DNA of 64,000 bases from Streptomyces sp. Root1304 (GTDB lineage Bacteria > Actinomycetota > Actinomycetes > Streptomycetales > Streptomycetaceae), in NCBI RefSeq assembly GCF_001426405.1, contig NZ_LMEP01000001.1, forward strand, positions 872,519 through 936,518, written 5' to 3'. The first letter of the stretch is position 1; each line of letters starts with the position of its first letter. The notes below the pieces were generated by a model, which was not told the origin of the DNA, did no database searches, and saw nothing but the letters and a program-made list of their open reading frames with translations. The translations under genes were made by a program, and so were the position numbers. Shown one piece after another: positions 7,265-15,988 of this stretch.

Positions 7265-8581
7265 ATGGCGCAGCTGCGGTCGGCGGTCTCCTGGCCGAAC
7301 GACAAGACGTATCTCTTCCTCGACGACGACACCTACGACCGGTACGACTCGGTGACCGGGGTCCGGGAGGACTCCGGGCTCGGCATCGACCGGTGGGAGG
7401 GGCTCCCCCGGTCGCCCGACGCGTTCGTCTGGTGGGGCGCGGGCAAGGCGTACGCCTTCTCCGGCGGCGACTACTTCCGGTACGACGACCCCGCCGACCG
7501 GGTCGACCCCGACTATCCGCTCCCGGTGGGCCCCGGCTGGCCCGGACTCCCCGCCGGCGAGGGCGGCGGCCCCGACTGGCGGACCGGCATCGACGCCGCC
7601 GTGAACTGGGGCAACGGCAAGCTGTACCTCTTCAAGGGCGACGCGTACGTGCGGTACGACATCACCGCCGACCGGGTCGACCCCGGCTACCCCGTGAAGA
7701 TCGCGGACCGCTGGACCGGGGTGTTCCCCTCGGGCCTGGACGCGGTCTCCTACCCCGGCGGGCGGTACGCGTACTTCTTCCGCGGCGGCCAGTACCAGCG
7801 CTTCGACGTGGACGCCGACGCGGTGGACGCGAGCGGCCCCCTCGACGCGTCCTTCCGGCTCGCGCCGACCCCCTCCGGGGCGGTCGCGCCGGCCCGGTTG
7901 CTCAGTCCCGTCCAGGCGAACCGCCTGATGGCCGACCTGATCCGGCGGGGCGTCCTGACCCTGAAGAGCCCGGTGTTCGTGGACGGACCGGCCGGGATCG
8001 TGTCACCGACGCCCGCCCAGCGGGTGGTGGTGAGCCCGCCGACCTTCGGCGGCATCCGCTACACGAACCAGATCGCCCCGGCGGCCACCGTCATCGACAA
8101 CCTCGACCAGCGGATGCTGGTCGCGCTGTACCGGCTGACCCGCTGGATCAACTCCTCCGCGCCCGACGTCACCGAGCTGCTCCACCTGGGCATCGGCCAC
8201 GGCAACGGCCCGGCCAACGACTGCCACAACGAGGGCAGGGCGCTCGACCTCTCCGGCATCGTGGGCGAGGCGGACGGCGCGGCCTTCACCCGCTCGGTGA
8301 AGCAGCACTGGGGCAGTCTGCCCCGCCCGCCCGGCGTCGTCGTCCGCATCAGCCCCACCACGGACCCGCTCGGGTACGGGCTGTTCACGACGGCCTTCCG
8401 GTGCGCGACGTTCGAGTGCGAGGCCACGGCGATCGGCGCGGCCAACAAGTGGCCCATGCCGGAGCTGGGCGGCGCCGGGTTCGTGATCTACCCGGACTAC
8501 GGCGGCTCGGCCGCGCTCCGGGCCGCCCACCAGGACCACATCCACCTCCAGGTGGGCGTGACGCGCAGCCCGCCGCCGTGA
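7265..8581 (+). CDS. Hemopexin-repeat protein with a LAS/M15-type metallopeptidase-like C-terminus
   Basis: The 438-residue protein starts with about four hemopexin-type blades (residues 8-195, repeats such as KTYLFLDDDTYDRYD, KAYAFSGGDYFRYDD, KLYLFKGDAYVRYD and YAYFFRGGQYQRFD). The C-terminal domain (about 215-435) carries HNEGRALDL (His321, Asp328) and HQDHIHLQV (His425, His427), the spacing and order of zinc ligands in the LAS superfamily (VanY/M15, MepA, sonic hedgehog). It has no signal peptide. The ribosome site GGAGAAGGAG is clear. It closes the peptide cluster and may bind or process its product. The peptidase assignment rests on motifs alone and could be a non-catalytic relative. Confidence 0.65.
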   Translation: MAQLRSAVSWPNDKTYLFLDDDTYDRYDSVTGVREDSGLGIDRWEGLPRSPDAFVWWGAGKAYAFSGGDYFRYDDPADRVDPDYPLPVGPGWPGLPAGEGGGPDWRTGIDAAVNWGNGKLYLFKGDAYVRYDITADRVDPGYPVKIADRWTGVFPSGLDAVSYPGGRYAYFFRGGQYQRFDVDADAVDASGPLDASFRLAPTPSGAVAPARLLSPVQANRLMADLIRRGVLTLKSPVFVDGPAGIVSPTPAQRVVVSPPTFGGIRYTNQIAPAATVIDNLDQRMLVALYRLTRWINSSAPDVTELLHLGIGHGNGPANDCHNEGRALDLSGIVGEADGAAFTRSVKQHWGSLPRPPGVVVRISPTTDPLGYGLFTTAFRCATFECEATAIGAANKWPMPELGGAGFVIYPDYGGSAALRAAHQDHIHLQVGVTRSPPP

Positions 8582-8600
8582 CGCCGCGCCGAAGCCGCCG

Positions 8601-8870
8601 TCAGGACGCCGGACGCCCCTTCGGCCGGCGCAGGCCCGCCTCCGTGAGCCGCAGCAGCAGCTCCTTCGACCCGACCTCGACCGCGCCGGCCTCCACCGCG
8701 TCCCGGTACCGGTCGGAGGGGATGTCGTAGTGGTCCCGCTCGAAGGCGCGGGGCGGGGCGCCGATCGAGGCGGCGAAGGCGTGCAGCTCGTCGAAGGAGA
8801 CGTCGCTGACCAGGTGGGACCACATGCGGCCGTGCCCCGGCCAGGTCGGGGGGTCGATGTAGAGGGTCAC
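8601..8870 (-). CDS. DUF4031 domain protein
   Basis: This 89-residue cytoplasmic protein begins with (V/M)TLYIDPPTWPGHGRMWSHL and continues with SDVSFDELHAFAASIG and FERDHYDIPSDRY, the pattern of the DUF4031 family that is common in actinobacteria. Its GTG start overlaps the stop of the upstream gene by four bases (GTGA), so translation is coupled. The biochemical role of the family is not known to me. Confidence 0.8.
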   Translation of the reverse strand: MTLYIDPPTWPGHGRMWSHLVSDVSFDELHAFAASIGAPPRAFERDHYDIPSDRYRDAVEAGAVEVGSKELLLRLTEAGLRRPKGRPAS

Positions 8871-9223
8871 GTCAGCCCGCCCACCGGCGCGACGACCACG
8901 CCCTGCTTGCCGCAGACCCAGTGCGGGTCCGGGCCCAGCTCGGGTTCCACGTCGAGGGCGTGCGGGTCGCCGGAGGAGCAGACCGGGCAGAGCGGCCAGC
9001 GCCCGTGGCGTTCGAGCAGGGCGTCCTGCACGTCCTGGGCGACGAGCCCGGCGACGTACGTGACGCCCTCGGGCCACTGCTCGACCCACCAGCGCCGGTG
9101 GGTCACGGCGTCCTCCACCATCGACACGACCTCGGCGGCCGCGACCTCGCGGGCCACCAGGTCGGCCAGTACCAGCGCGCGAGCGGCGTGGAGCGCCTGC
9201 TCCACGGGGTCGATGTCGTCCAT
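8867..9223 (-). CDS. Small zinc-ribbon-like conserved protein
   Basis: The 118-residue protein has an N-terminal helical part (VEQALHAARALVLADLVAREV) and a C-terminal CPVCSSGDPH...WVCGKQG segment that could bind zinc through two cysteine groups. It overlaps the DUF4031 gene by GTGA, and the two probably form one transcription unit. ATG 9223 is chosen because upstream codons lose coding bias. I do not recognise a named family. Confidence 0.7.
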   Translation of the reverse strand: MDDIDPVEQALHAARALVLADLVAREVAAAEVVSMVEDAVTHRRWWVEQWPEGVTYVAGLVAQDVQDALLERHGRWPLCPVCSSGDPHALDVEPELGPDPHWVCGKQGVVVAPVGGLT

Positions 9224-9384
9224 GGACTCATTGTCACTCGCCGCGGGAGAACCGTACGAATACGCCGGCCGGCCGCAGGACCGCCGCCCCGCCGGCCGTA
9301 CGACTGCCGCCGGGCGCCCATACGGAAGGGACCAAGGCCCCCTCCCGATCGGGGACCGACGGGGTCTTGTCGCCCCACCCCTCC

Positions 9385-9397
9385 GAAAGTATCTTTC
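9385..9397. promoter_or_regulatory. Putative RpiR operator GAAAG-TAT-CTTTC
   Basis: This perfect inverted repeat has the GAAA-N5-TTTC form reported for several RpiR-family regulators. It ends 4 nt before the GTG start of the RpiR gene. A related GAAAGTTTC lies at 9420-9428 inside the first codons. It probably mediates autoregulation of the murQ operon. Confidence 0.5.
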
Positions 9398-9401
9398 AGA
9401 T

Positions 9402-10319
9402 GTGACCAATGATGTGAAGGAAAGTTTCACGAGCGACGCGCCGCCCGCACCCGCCGCCCTCGCGGCCAAGGTCCGGACCCTCGCGCCGTCCATGACCCGC
9501 TCCATGCAGCGGGTCGCCGAGGCCGTCGCCGGAGACCCGGCCGGCTGCGCCGCGCTCACAGTCACCGGCCTCGCCGAGCTCACCGGCACCAGCGAGGCGA
9601 CCGTCGTCCGCACCGCCCGCCTCCTCGGCTACCCCGGCTACCGCGACCTCCGGCTCGCCCTCGCCGGGCTCGCCGCCCAGCAGCAGTCCGGCCGGGCGCC
9701 CGCCGTCACCGCCGACATCGCCGTCGACGACCCGATCGCCGACGTCGTCGCCAAGCTGGCCTACGACGAGCAGCAGACCCTCGCCGACACCGCCGCCGGA
9801 CTCGACACCGTCCAGCTCGGCGCCGCCGTCGCCGCCCTCGCCACCGCCCGCCGCATCGACATCTACGGCGTCGGCGCCTCCGGCCTCGTCGCCCAGGACC
9901 TCGGCCAGAAACTCCTTCGCATCGGCCTCCTCGCACACGCCCACAGCGACCCGCACCTCGCGGTCACCAACGCCGTGCAGCTGCGCTCCGGGGACGTGGC
10001 CATCGCCATCACCCACTCCGGCTCGACGGGCGACGTCATAGAACCGCTCCGGGTCGCCTTCGACCACGGCGCCACCACGGTCGCGATCACCGGCCGCCCG
10101 GACGGCCCGGTCACCCAGTACGCCGACCACGTCCTGACCACCTCCACCGCCCGCGAGAGCGAACTGCGCCCCGCGGCCATGTCGTCCCGCACCAGCCAAC
10201 TCCTGGTCGTGGACTGCCTGTTCACCTGCGTCACGCAGCGCACGTACGAGACGGCGGCCCCTGCCCTCGCCGCCTCGTACGAAGCCCTCGCCCACCGCCA
10301 CTCACCCCGCACCCGCTGA
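9402..10319 (+). CDS. MurR/RpiR-family transcriptional regulator of the MurNAc operon
   Basis: The protein has 305 residues. An N-terminal RpiR helix-turn-helix (about 20-95, with TGLAELTGTSEATVVRTARL) is followed by a SIS phosphosugar-binding domain (about 125-270, with RIDIYGVGASGLVAQDLGQK and AIAITHSGSTGDVIEPL). The SIS domain probably senses MurNAc-6-phosphate or GlcNAc-6-phosphate. The start is GTG 9402, with GTG 9414 as an alternative and no clear ribosome site. It lies directly upstream of murQ and an EIIBC permease on the same strand, so it most likely controls their expression. Confidence 0.88.
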   Translation: MTNDVKESFTSDAPPAPAALAAKVRTLAPSMTRSMQRVAEAVAGDPAGCAALTVTGLAELTGTSEATVVRTARLLGYPGYRDLRLALAGLAAQQQSGRAPAVTADIAVDDPIADVVAKLAYDEQQTLADTAAGLDTVQLGAAVAALATARRIDIYGVGASGLVAQDLGQKLLRIGLLAHAHSDPHLAVTNAVQLRSGDVAIAITHSGSTGDVIEPLRVAFDHGATTVAITGRPDGPVTQYADHVLTTSTARESELRPAAMSSRTSQLLVVDCLFTCVTQRTYETAAPALAASYEALAHRHSPRTR

Positions 10320-10380
10320 CCGGCCCACGAAGCCGCCCCCGGCAACCGCACCCGCCGAACCACCCACGAAAGAGCCTCTC

Positions 10381-11310
10381 GTGTCCACCACGTACTCCGA
10401 ACTGCGCGCCCAGCTGGCCACCCTCACCACCGAAGCGTTCCGTCCGGAACTGGCCGAGATCGACCAGCTCCCCACCGCCGAGATCGCCGCGCTCATGAAC
10501 GGCGAGGACGCCACCGTCCCCGCCGCCGTCGCCCGGCAGCTCCCCGCCATCGCCGCCGCGATCGACGCCACCGCCGAGCGCATGGCCCGCGGCGGACGCC
10601 TCGTCTACATGGGCGCGGGCACCGCCGGCCGCCTCGGCGTCCTCGACGCCAGCGAATGCCCGCCCACCTTCAACACCGACCCCTCCCGGGTCGTCGGCCT
10701 GATCGCCGGCGGCCCGTCCGCCATGGTCAAGGCCGTCGAAGGCGCCGAGGACTCCAAGGAACTCGCCGCCGAGGACCTCACCGCCCTCGGCATCACCGCG
10801 GACGACACCGTCGTCGGCATCTCCGCCTCGGGCCGCACCCCGTACGCCATCGGCGCCGTCGAGCACGCCCGCGCCCGGGGCGCGCTCACCATCGGCCTGT
10901 CCTGCAACGCGGACAGCGCCCTCGCCGCCGCCGCCGAGCACGGCATCGAGGTCGTCCCCGGCCCCGAGCTGCTCACCGGCTCCACCCGGCTCAAGGCGGG
11001 CACCGCCCAGAAGCTCGTCCTCAACATGATCTCGACGATCACCATGATCCGGCTCGGCAAGACGTACGGAAACCTCATGGTCGACGTCCGCGCCTCCAAC
11101 GAGAAGCTCCAGGCCCGCTCGCGGCGCATCGTCGCGCTGGCCACCGGCGCCCCGGACGAGCAGATCGAGGCCGCGCTCACCGCCGCCGACGGGGAGGTGA
11201 AGAACGCGATCCTCATGATCCTCGCCGACATCGACGCCCCGACGGCCGCGCAGCGGCTCACCGTCTCCCAGGGGCATCTGCGTGCGGCGCTGCACGCGAA
11301 GTCCAGCTGA
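10381..11310 (+). CDS. murQ: N-acetylmuramic acid 6-phosphate etherase
   Basis: MurQ cleaves the D-lactyl ether of MurNAc-6-phosphate to give GlcNAc-6-phosphate and D-lactate, part of cell-wall recycling in the cytoplasm. The 309-residue length is normal. The SIS motif MGAGTAGRLGVLDASECPPT spans residues 77-96, and Glu92 sits where the catalytic acid of the family is found. ISASGRTPYAIGAVEHA and TRLKAGTAQKLVLNMISTI are also typical. It starts with GTG, 61 bp after the RpiR regulator and 34 bp before the permease. Its product is the substrate of the NagA encoded at 51.8 kb. Confidence 0.95.
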   Translation: MSTTYSELRAQLATLTTEAFRPELAEIDQLPTAEIAALMNGEDATVPAAVARQLPAIAAAIDATAERMARGGRLVYMGAGTAGRLGVLDASECPPTFNTDPSRVVGLIAGGPSAMVKAVEGAEDSKELAAEDLTALGITADDTVVGISASGRTPYAIGAVEHARARGALTIGLSCNADSALAAAAEHGIEVVPGPELLTGSTRLKAGTAQKLVLNMISTITMIRLGKTYGNLMVDVRASNEKLQARSRRIVALATGAPDEQIEAALTAADGEVKNAILMILADIDAPTAAQRLTVSQGHLRAALHAKSS

Positions 11311-11344
11311 GCCCCCTCCCCTCACAGCAAGGCACCACCGCACC

Positions 11345-12838
11345 ATGAGCACAGACGACAAGAACCGCGCCATCGCCGCCGCGATCCTCCCCCTCGTCGG
11401 CGGCGCCGAGAACATCAGCTCCGTGGCCCACTGCATGACCCGCCTCCGGCTGGGACTGCGTGACCGCTCGCTCGTCCAGGACGAGGCCCTCAAGGCCCTG
11501 CCCCCGGTGATGGGTGTGGTGGAGGACGACACGTACCAGATCGTCCTCGGCCCCGGCACCGTCGCCCGCGTGACCCCCGAGTTCGAGGCCCTGGTGGCGG
11601 CCGCGCCGAAGCCGGTGCACTCCGCCGACGACCTCGCGGCACAGGGCGCGGCGATGAAGTCGGCGCGGAAGGCGAAGAACGCCACCCCGTTCAAGCTGTT
11701 CCTCCGCCGGATCGCGAACATCTTCGTCCCGCTGATCCCCGCCCTCATCGGCTGCGGCATCATCGCCGGCCTCAACGGGCTGCTCGTCAACCTCGGCTGG
11801 CTGCCCGGCGTCACCCCCGCGCTCGCGGCGATGGCCAGCGGGTTCATGGCGCTCATCGCGGTCTTCGTCGGCTACAACACGGCGAAGGAGTTCGGCGGTA
11901 CGGCGATCCTGGGCGGCGCGGTCGCGGCGATCATCGTCTTCCCCGGCGTCGCGAAGATCGACGCCTTCGGCCAGACGCTCTCCCCCGGCCAGGGCGGTGT
12001 GCTCGGCGCGCTCGGCGCGGCGGTCCTCGCGGTGTACGTCGAGAAGTGGTGCCGCCGCTGGGTGCCGGAGGCCCTGGACGTCCTGGTCACCCCGACCCTG
12101 ACCGTCCTGATCTCGGGCCTGGTGACCATCTTCGGCCTGATGTTCCTGGCCGGTGAGATCTCCACCGCCATCGGCGAGTTCGCCAACTGGCTCCTCGCGA
12201 ACGCGGGCGCCGGAGCGGGCTTCCTCCTCGGCGGCCTGTTCCTGCCCCTCGTCATGCTCGGCCTCCACCAGGCCCTCATCCCGATCCACACCACGCTCAT
12301 CGAGCAGCAGGGGTACACGGTCCTCCTCCCCATCCTCGCGATGGCGGGCGCGGGCCAGGTCGGCGCGGCCATGGCCGTCTACCTCAAGCTCCCCCGCAAC
12401 GGCTCCATCCGCCGCACCATCAAGTCCGCCCTCCCGGCCGGCTTCCTGGGCGTGGGCGAGCCCCTGATCTACGGCGTCTCGCTCCCGCTGGGCCGCCCGT
12501 TCATCACCGCCTGCGTCGGCGGCGCGTTCGGCGGCGGCTTCATCGGACTCTTCAGCATGCTGGGCGACTCGGTCGGCTCGACCGCGATCGGCCCCTCGGG
12601 CTGGGCCCTCTTCCCGCTCCTCGACGGCAACAAGGGCCTGGGCGGGACGATCGCGATCTACGCGGGCGGGCTGATCGTCGGCTATCTGGTCGGCTTCGTG
12701 GCGACGTACTTCTGGGGCTTCAGCAAGGAACTCCTGGAGGAGTTCAACGTGGAGACGGAGCCGAAGTCGGAGCCGGCGGAGGTGACGGGCACGGAGTCCC
12801 CGGCGCGGACCCCCGAGCCGGAACCGGCGAAGGTCTGA
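11345..12838 (+). CDS. PTS permease EIIBC, MurNAc (MurP-like) type
   Basis: The 497-residue membrane protein imports and phosphorylates a sugar. The N-terminal EIIB domain (1-90) carries the phosphocysteine in SSVAHCMTRLRLGL (Cys30). After a short linker, the EIIC domain (about 115-470) has about ten membrane segments, with NGLLVNLGW, GLHQALIPIHTTLIEQQGY and FLGVGEPLIYGVSLPLGRPF. There is no EIIA domain, so it must use a separate EIIA. A Glu/Pro-rich tail ends the protein. Position next to murQ argues for MurNAc or a related amino sugar. The domain order B-C matches MurP of E. coli. Confidence 0.88.
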   Translation: MSTDDKNRAIAAAILPLVGGAENISSVAHCMTRLRLGLRDRSLVQDEALKALPPVMGVVEDDTYQIVLGPGTVARVTPEFEALVAAAPKPVHSADDLAAQGAAMKSARKAKNATPFKLFLRRIANIFVPLIPALIGCGIIAGLNGLLVNLGWLPGVTPALAAMASGFMALIAVFVGYNTAKEFGGTAILGGAVAAIIVFPGVAKIDAFGQTLSPGQGGVLGALGAAVLAVYVEKWCRRWVPEALDVLVTPTLTVLISGLVTIFGLMFLAGEISTAIGEFANWLLANAGAGAGFLLGGLFLPLVMLGLHQALIPIHTTLIEQQGYTVLLPILAMAGAGQVGAAMAVYLKLPRNGSIRRTIKSALPAGFLGVGEPLIYGVSLPLGRPFITACVGGAFGGGFIGLFSMLGDSVGSTAIGPSGWALFPLLDGNKGLGGTIAIYAGGLIVGYLVGFVATYFWGFSKELLEEFNVETEPKSEPAEVTGTESPARTPEPEPAKV

Positions 12839-12867
12839 CGACCGAGGCACGAAGCAGGGGGAAGCAC

Positions 12868-12907
12868 GGGGAGGGCCCGGCCGGAGAGATCCGGCCGGGC
12901 CCTCCCC
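12868..12907. terminator. Bidirectional terminator, perfect 17-bp stem
   Basis: The arms 12868-12884 and 12891-12907 are perfectly complementary (GGGGAGGGCCCGGCCGG against its reverse complement), with loop AGAGAT. It lies between the convergent EIIBC gene and the hydrolase gene. Confidence 0.85.
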
Positions 12908-12926
12908 TCTGTGCACCCGGTCCGTC

Positions 12927-14426
12927 CTACCGGCAGAGCACGTCGGCCCCGGGCCGTACGCCCTCCGTGAGGAACCGGGTCACGGCCGTGTCCCCGCAGG
13001 CGTTCCCGTTCCCGAGGTAGACCCCGTGCCCGCCGTGGTCGACGGAGACGAGCCGCGCGCGCTGACCGAGGGCGGCGCGCATGGCGAGGCCCTTGGAGTA
13101 CGGGGTGGAGGGGTCGCGCAGGTTCTGGATCATGAGGATGTTGGACGGCCCGCGGTCGGTGATGCGGACGGGCTTCTCGGTGGCGCCGCCCTTCCAGTAC
13201 GCGCAGGGGGTGACGTTCACGGGCAGGCCGGCGGTCAGCGGGTGGGCGGCGCGGTCGGCGGTGACGGCGCGCTGGTAGGAGCGGACGGGGGAACGCGGCC
13301 AGTCGACGTCGTTGCAGATGACGCCGACGGTGATGGCGGCGGCGTCGTCGGGCATCGGGGCGGCGAGCTCGCGCGGCAGTACGGGCACCCCGGCGGGGTC
13401 GAGGGCGTCGGTCACGAGCTGGGCGAAGGCGGGGAAGGCGGCGTCGGAGTACAGGGCCTGCTGAAGCGCCTGGAGGAGCATGGTGCCGGTCAGGGGCACG
13501 CCGGGGGTGTTCGACGGGTGCGGCTCGCGGTCGAGCCGGGCGGCGAGACCGAGCACCGCCGCCCGTACGTCCTCGGGGCGTTCGGCGAGCCGCAGCCCTT
13601 CCCCGGCACGGTCGGGGTGGGCGGCCCAGGCCGCGAAGTCGGGGAAGCGGTCCTCGGCGCCCGTCGCCATGCCCACGAGCCAGCCGCGGGCGACCCGCCT
13701 GGGGTCGGGGTCGTTGCTGCTGTCGAGGACCCAGCGGTCGGTGCGGTCCGGGTACTTCTCGGCGTAGGCGGCGGCGACGTAGGTCCCGTACGACACGCCC
13801 CAGGCGGACAGCTTGCGCTCGCCGAGGGCCTGGCGGAGGCGTTCGAGGTCGCGCACCTGGTTGGCGGTGGTCAGCCCGCGCAGCATGGCGCCGCCGTTGC
13901 GGGCGCAGGTGTCGGCGATCCGCTTGGACCGGGCGACGTTCTCGTCGATGCCGCCGTCGGCGCCGGGCCAGGACCGCAGCGTCACCATCCACCGGTCGCC
14001 CTCGTCGAGCCCGCACCGCGCCTTCGCGGAGCCGCCGATGCCCCGCGGGTCGAAGGCGACGAGGTCGTAGGCCCCGTCGAGCTGCCCGGCGAGCACGGCC
14101 CCCTTCTGCGCGAGCCGCTGCACACCGGAACTCCCGGGCCCCCCGGGAATGACCATGAGCGCCCCGCGCCGGGCCTCGGGCCGGGTGCTCCGGATGCGGG
14201 AGACGGCGAGCTGGATCCGCTCGCCGTCGGGATCGGCGTAGTCGAGGGGTACGGAGAGCTTGGCGCACTCCTGCCCGGGCAGCGGCTTCACCGCGGGGTC
14301 GCAGACCCCCCAGTCGAGCCCGGCGGCGACGGCGGGAGCACCCCCGCCGGAAACGACCCCGGCGCCGGCGACGGCGAGGGCGGAGAGGGCGAGAAGCAGG
14401 GCGTTGCGTCCACGGTTCGTTGTCAT
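12927..14426 (-). CDS. Secreted alpha/beta hydrolase of the tripeptidyl aminopeptidase (SlpD/Tap) type
   Basis: This 499-residue exported hydrolase probably cleaves N-terminal peptides outside the cell. A signal peptide (about 1-35, RNALLLALSALAVAGAGVVS) precedes the catalytic core. The oxyanion region is MVIPGGPGSSG, the nucleophile elbow is WGVSYGTY, the Asp lies in LRDPSTPY and the His in VDHGGHG. The C-terminal TAP-like domain contains CAYWKGG and a late Cys. ATG 14426 follows a GGGAGGCTG ribosome site. An upstream in-frame GTG at 14462 is less likely. Confidence 0.85.
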   Translation of the reverse strand: MTTNRGRNALLLALSALAVAGAGVVSGGGAPAVAAGLDWGVCDPAVKPLPGQECAKLSVPLDYADPDGERIQLAVSRIRSTRPEARRGALMVIPGGPGSSGVQRLAQKGAVLAGQLDGAYDLVAFDPRGIGGSAKARCGLDEGDRWMVTLRSWPGADGGIDENVARSKRIADTCARNGGAMLRGLTTANQVRDLERLRQALGERKLSAWGVSYGTYVAAAYAEKYPDRTDRWVLDSSNDPDPRRVARGWLVGMATGAEDRFPDFAAWAAHPDRAGEGLRLAERPEDVRAAVLGLAARLDREPHPSNTPGVPLTGTMLLQALQQALYSDAAFPAFAQLVTDALDPAGVPVLPRELAAPMPDDAAAITVGVICNDVDWPRSPVRSYQRAVTADRAAHPLTAGLPVNVTPCAYWKGGATEKPVRITDRGPSNILMIQNLRDPSTPYSKGLAMRAALGQRARLVSVDHGGHGVYLGNGNACGDTAVTRFLTEGVRPGADVLCR

Positions 14427-14543
14427 ACCCACAGCCTCCCGAACCCGCCCCGCCCACCCCATCCGGCGAACAGGCGGATCGGTGGTGGGGTCAACCCCCG
14501 GGTGCGGGAGGGGTGTTCGGGAGGGGAGGTGCTGTGGAGCCGG

Positions 14544-15800
14544 TCAGAACCAGTGGAGGCAGTGCGGGGTGCGGTCGGAGCGGAAGAGGGTGTCGGCGAG
14601 GGCGGGGGCGGCCGGGTGGTGGGCTCGGATGTGGCCGGCGCGCACGAGGGTGGTCGGGGTGGTGCCGCCGAGGTAGATCGAGCCCAAGTCCCTTACGTCC
14701 AGGGAGAGATCGGGTTCCCGGTCGGTCGGAGCGCAGTCCGCCTTGCCGTCGCGGACGGTCAGGAGGTAGCGGCCGTGCTCGCCGAGGAAGGGGTCGTCGA
14801 CGTCGAGGACGAGCTCGCCGTCCGTGTCCCAGCCGCGTGCGGTCAGCGCGCGCGGGACGTCGAGGATCCGTACCCAGAGCCAGTCGGTGTCGCCGCCGAC
14901 CTGCCCGGCGCGGAAGTCCGTGAGCTGCCAGCGCAGCGGATGCTCGGGCGGAAGGTGCTTGAACACGACCTGGGAGACCAGGTCGTGGCCGAGGAGGAAC
15001 CGGGCCAGGGCCGTGAGGACGGCGTCGTCGGTGGCGATGGTCTCGTCGACGGTGAGGGCGTTCTCGGCGTCGTCGCGGGAGTAGCTCGCGTATCCGTCGG
15101 GGACGCCGTCGGCGTCGCGGTGGACGGCGACGTAGCGCGGCGCCGGGGAGACCGGGGGCTGCCCCGCGCCCAGGGCCCACCAGCGGGGCGGCCGGGACAG
15201 CGCGCCGGGCTGCGCGCGGCGGTACCGGTCGTAGACGGTTTCGAGGATCTCCCCGCAGTCGGCACGACGGAGCACTTCGACGGAGCCGGGGCGGGGCGCC
15301 GGGCCGGACTCCTGGCCGAACTCCTGGACGTCGGTGGTTCCGCCCGCCCGGGAAGGGGCGAGGGCCGCCTGATGGCGGGGCACGGTGAGACGGGCGGTGT
15401 AGGTCGCGGGCCCGTAGCCGAACCGGCCGTAGATCGGGGCCTCGGAGGCGAGCAGGACGGAGAGGAACTCCCCGCGGCCGCGCAGCTCGTCGAGCTGATA
15501 CCGCATCATCGCGCCGAGGACGCCCCGACGCCGGTGCGAGGGGAGGACGCCGACGGCACTCACCCCGGCGGCGGGGGCGAGGACCCCGCCGGGCAGGGTC
15601 AGCTCGAAGGAATACGACCCGGCGGTGCCGACGGGCACGCCGTCGGCGGTGGAGGCGAGCACACCCCGGTCCATTTCGAGCGCCGACCACCAGAGCCCGC
15701 CACCGCCCTCGGCGGGCGTCTCGGTGAAGCGCCCGAAGGCGGCGTGGAGGGTGTCGACGAAGACGGTGAGGTCCTGGTCGGTGGTGGAACGGATCTCCAT
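14544..15800 (-). CDS. Eis-family GNAT N-acetyltransferase
   Basis: The 418-residue protein has the tripartite Eis layout: a GNAT domain with the acetyl-CoA loop VLPSHRRRGVLGAMMRYQL (about 86-104), a second degenerate GNAT half, and a C-terminal SCP-like domain (ADCAPTDREPDLSLDVRDLG). Eis proteins acetylate amines of aminoglycosides or peptides, but the substrate here is unknown. ATG 15800 has a strong GGGAGGAAG site, while an ATG much further upstream (15953) lacks one. It ends on a C-terminal Phe (CLHWF), as is usual in the family. Confidence 0.85.
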   Translation of the reverse strand: MEIRSTTDQDLTVFVDTLHAAFGRFTETPAEGGGGLWWSALEMDRGVLASTADGVPVGTAGSYSFELTLPGGVLAPAAGVSAVGVLPSHRRRGVLGAMMRYQLDELRGRGEFLSVLLASEAPIYGRFGYGPATYTARLTVPRHQAALAPSRAGGTTDVQEFGQESGPAPRPGSVEVLRRADCGEILETVYDRYRRAQPGALSRPPRWWALGAGQPPVSPAPRYVAVHRDADGVPDGYASYSRDDAENALTVDETIATDDAVLTALARFLLGHDLVSQVVFKHLPPEHPLRWQLTDFRAGQVGGDTDWLWVRILDVPRALTARGWDTDGELVLDVDDPFLGEHGRYLLTVRDGKADCAPTDREPDLSLDVRDLGSIYLGGTTPTTLVRAGHIRAHHPAAPALADTLFRSDRTPHCLHWF

Positions 15801-15988
15801 GACGACGGCTTCCTCCCGGGAAGGGCACGGACACGACGAGGTGCGGTGCCCGGGCACAGTGCAGTCCGACGGGGAGAAGGGGTCAACCGAATTACGCGGC
15901 AGTCCGCGGACCAGGACACGGTTTATGCGAACGCGCCACGAGGACAACACCACTAGTCTGACGGTGAGTTACCCCGAGGAGGATCACT

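Noticed and set aside
3805..8581. Classification of the protease locus as an ordinary cyanobactin cluster
   Set aside because: No YcaO cyclodehydratase, oxidase or prenyltransferase is present, and the peptides lack the known cyanobactin recognition sequences, so only a RiPP-like label is supported.
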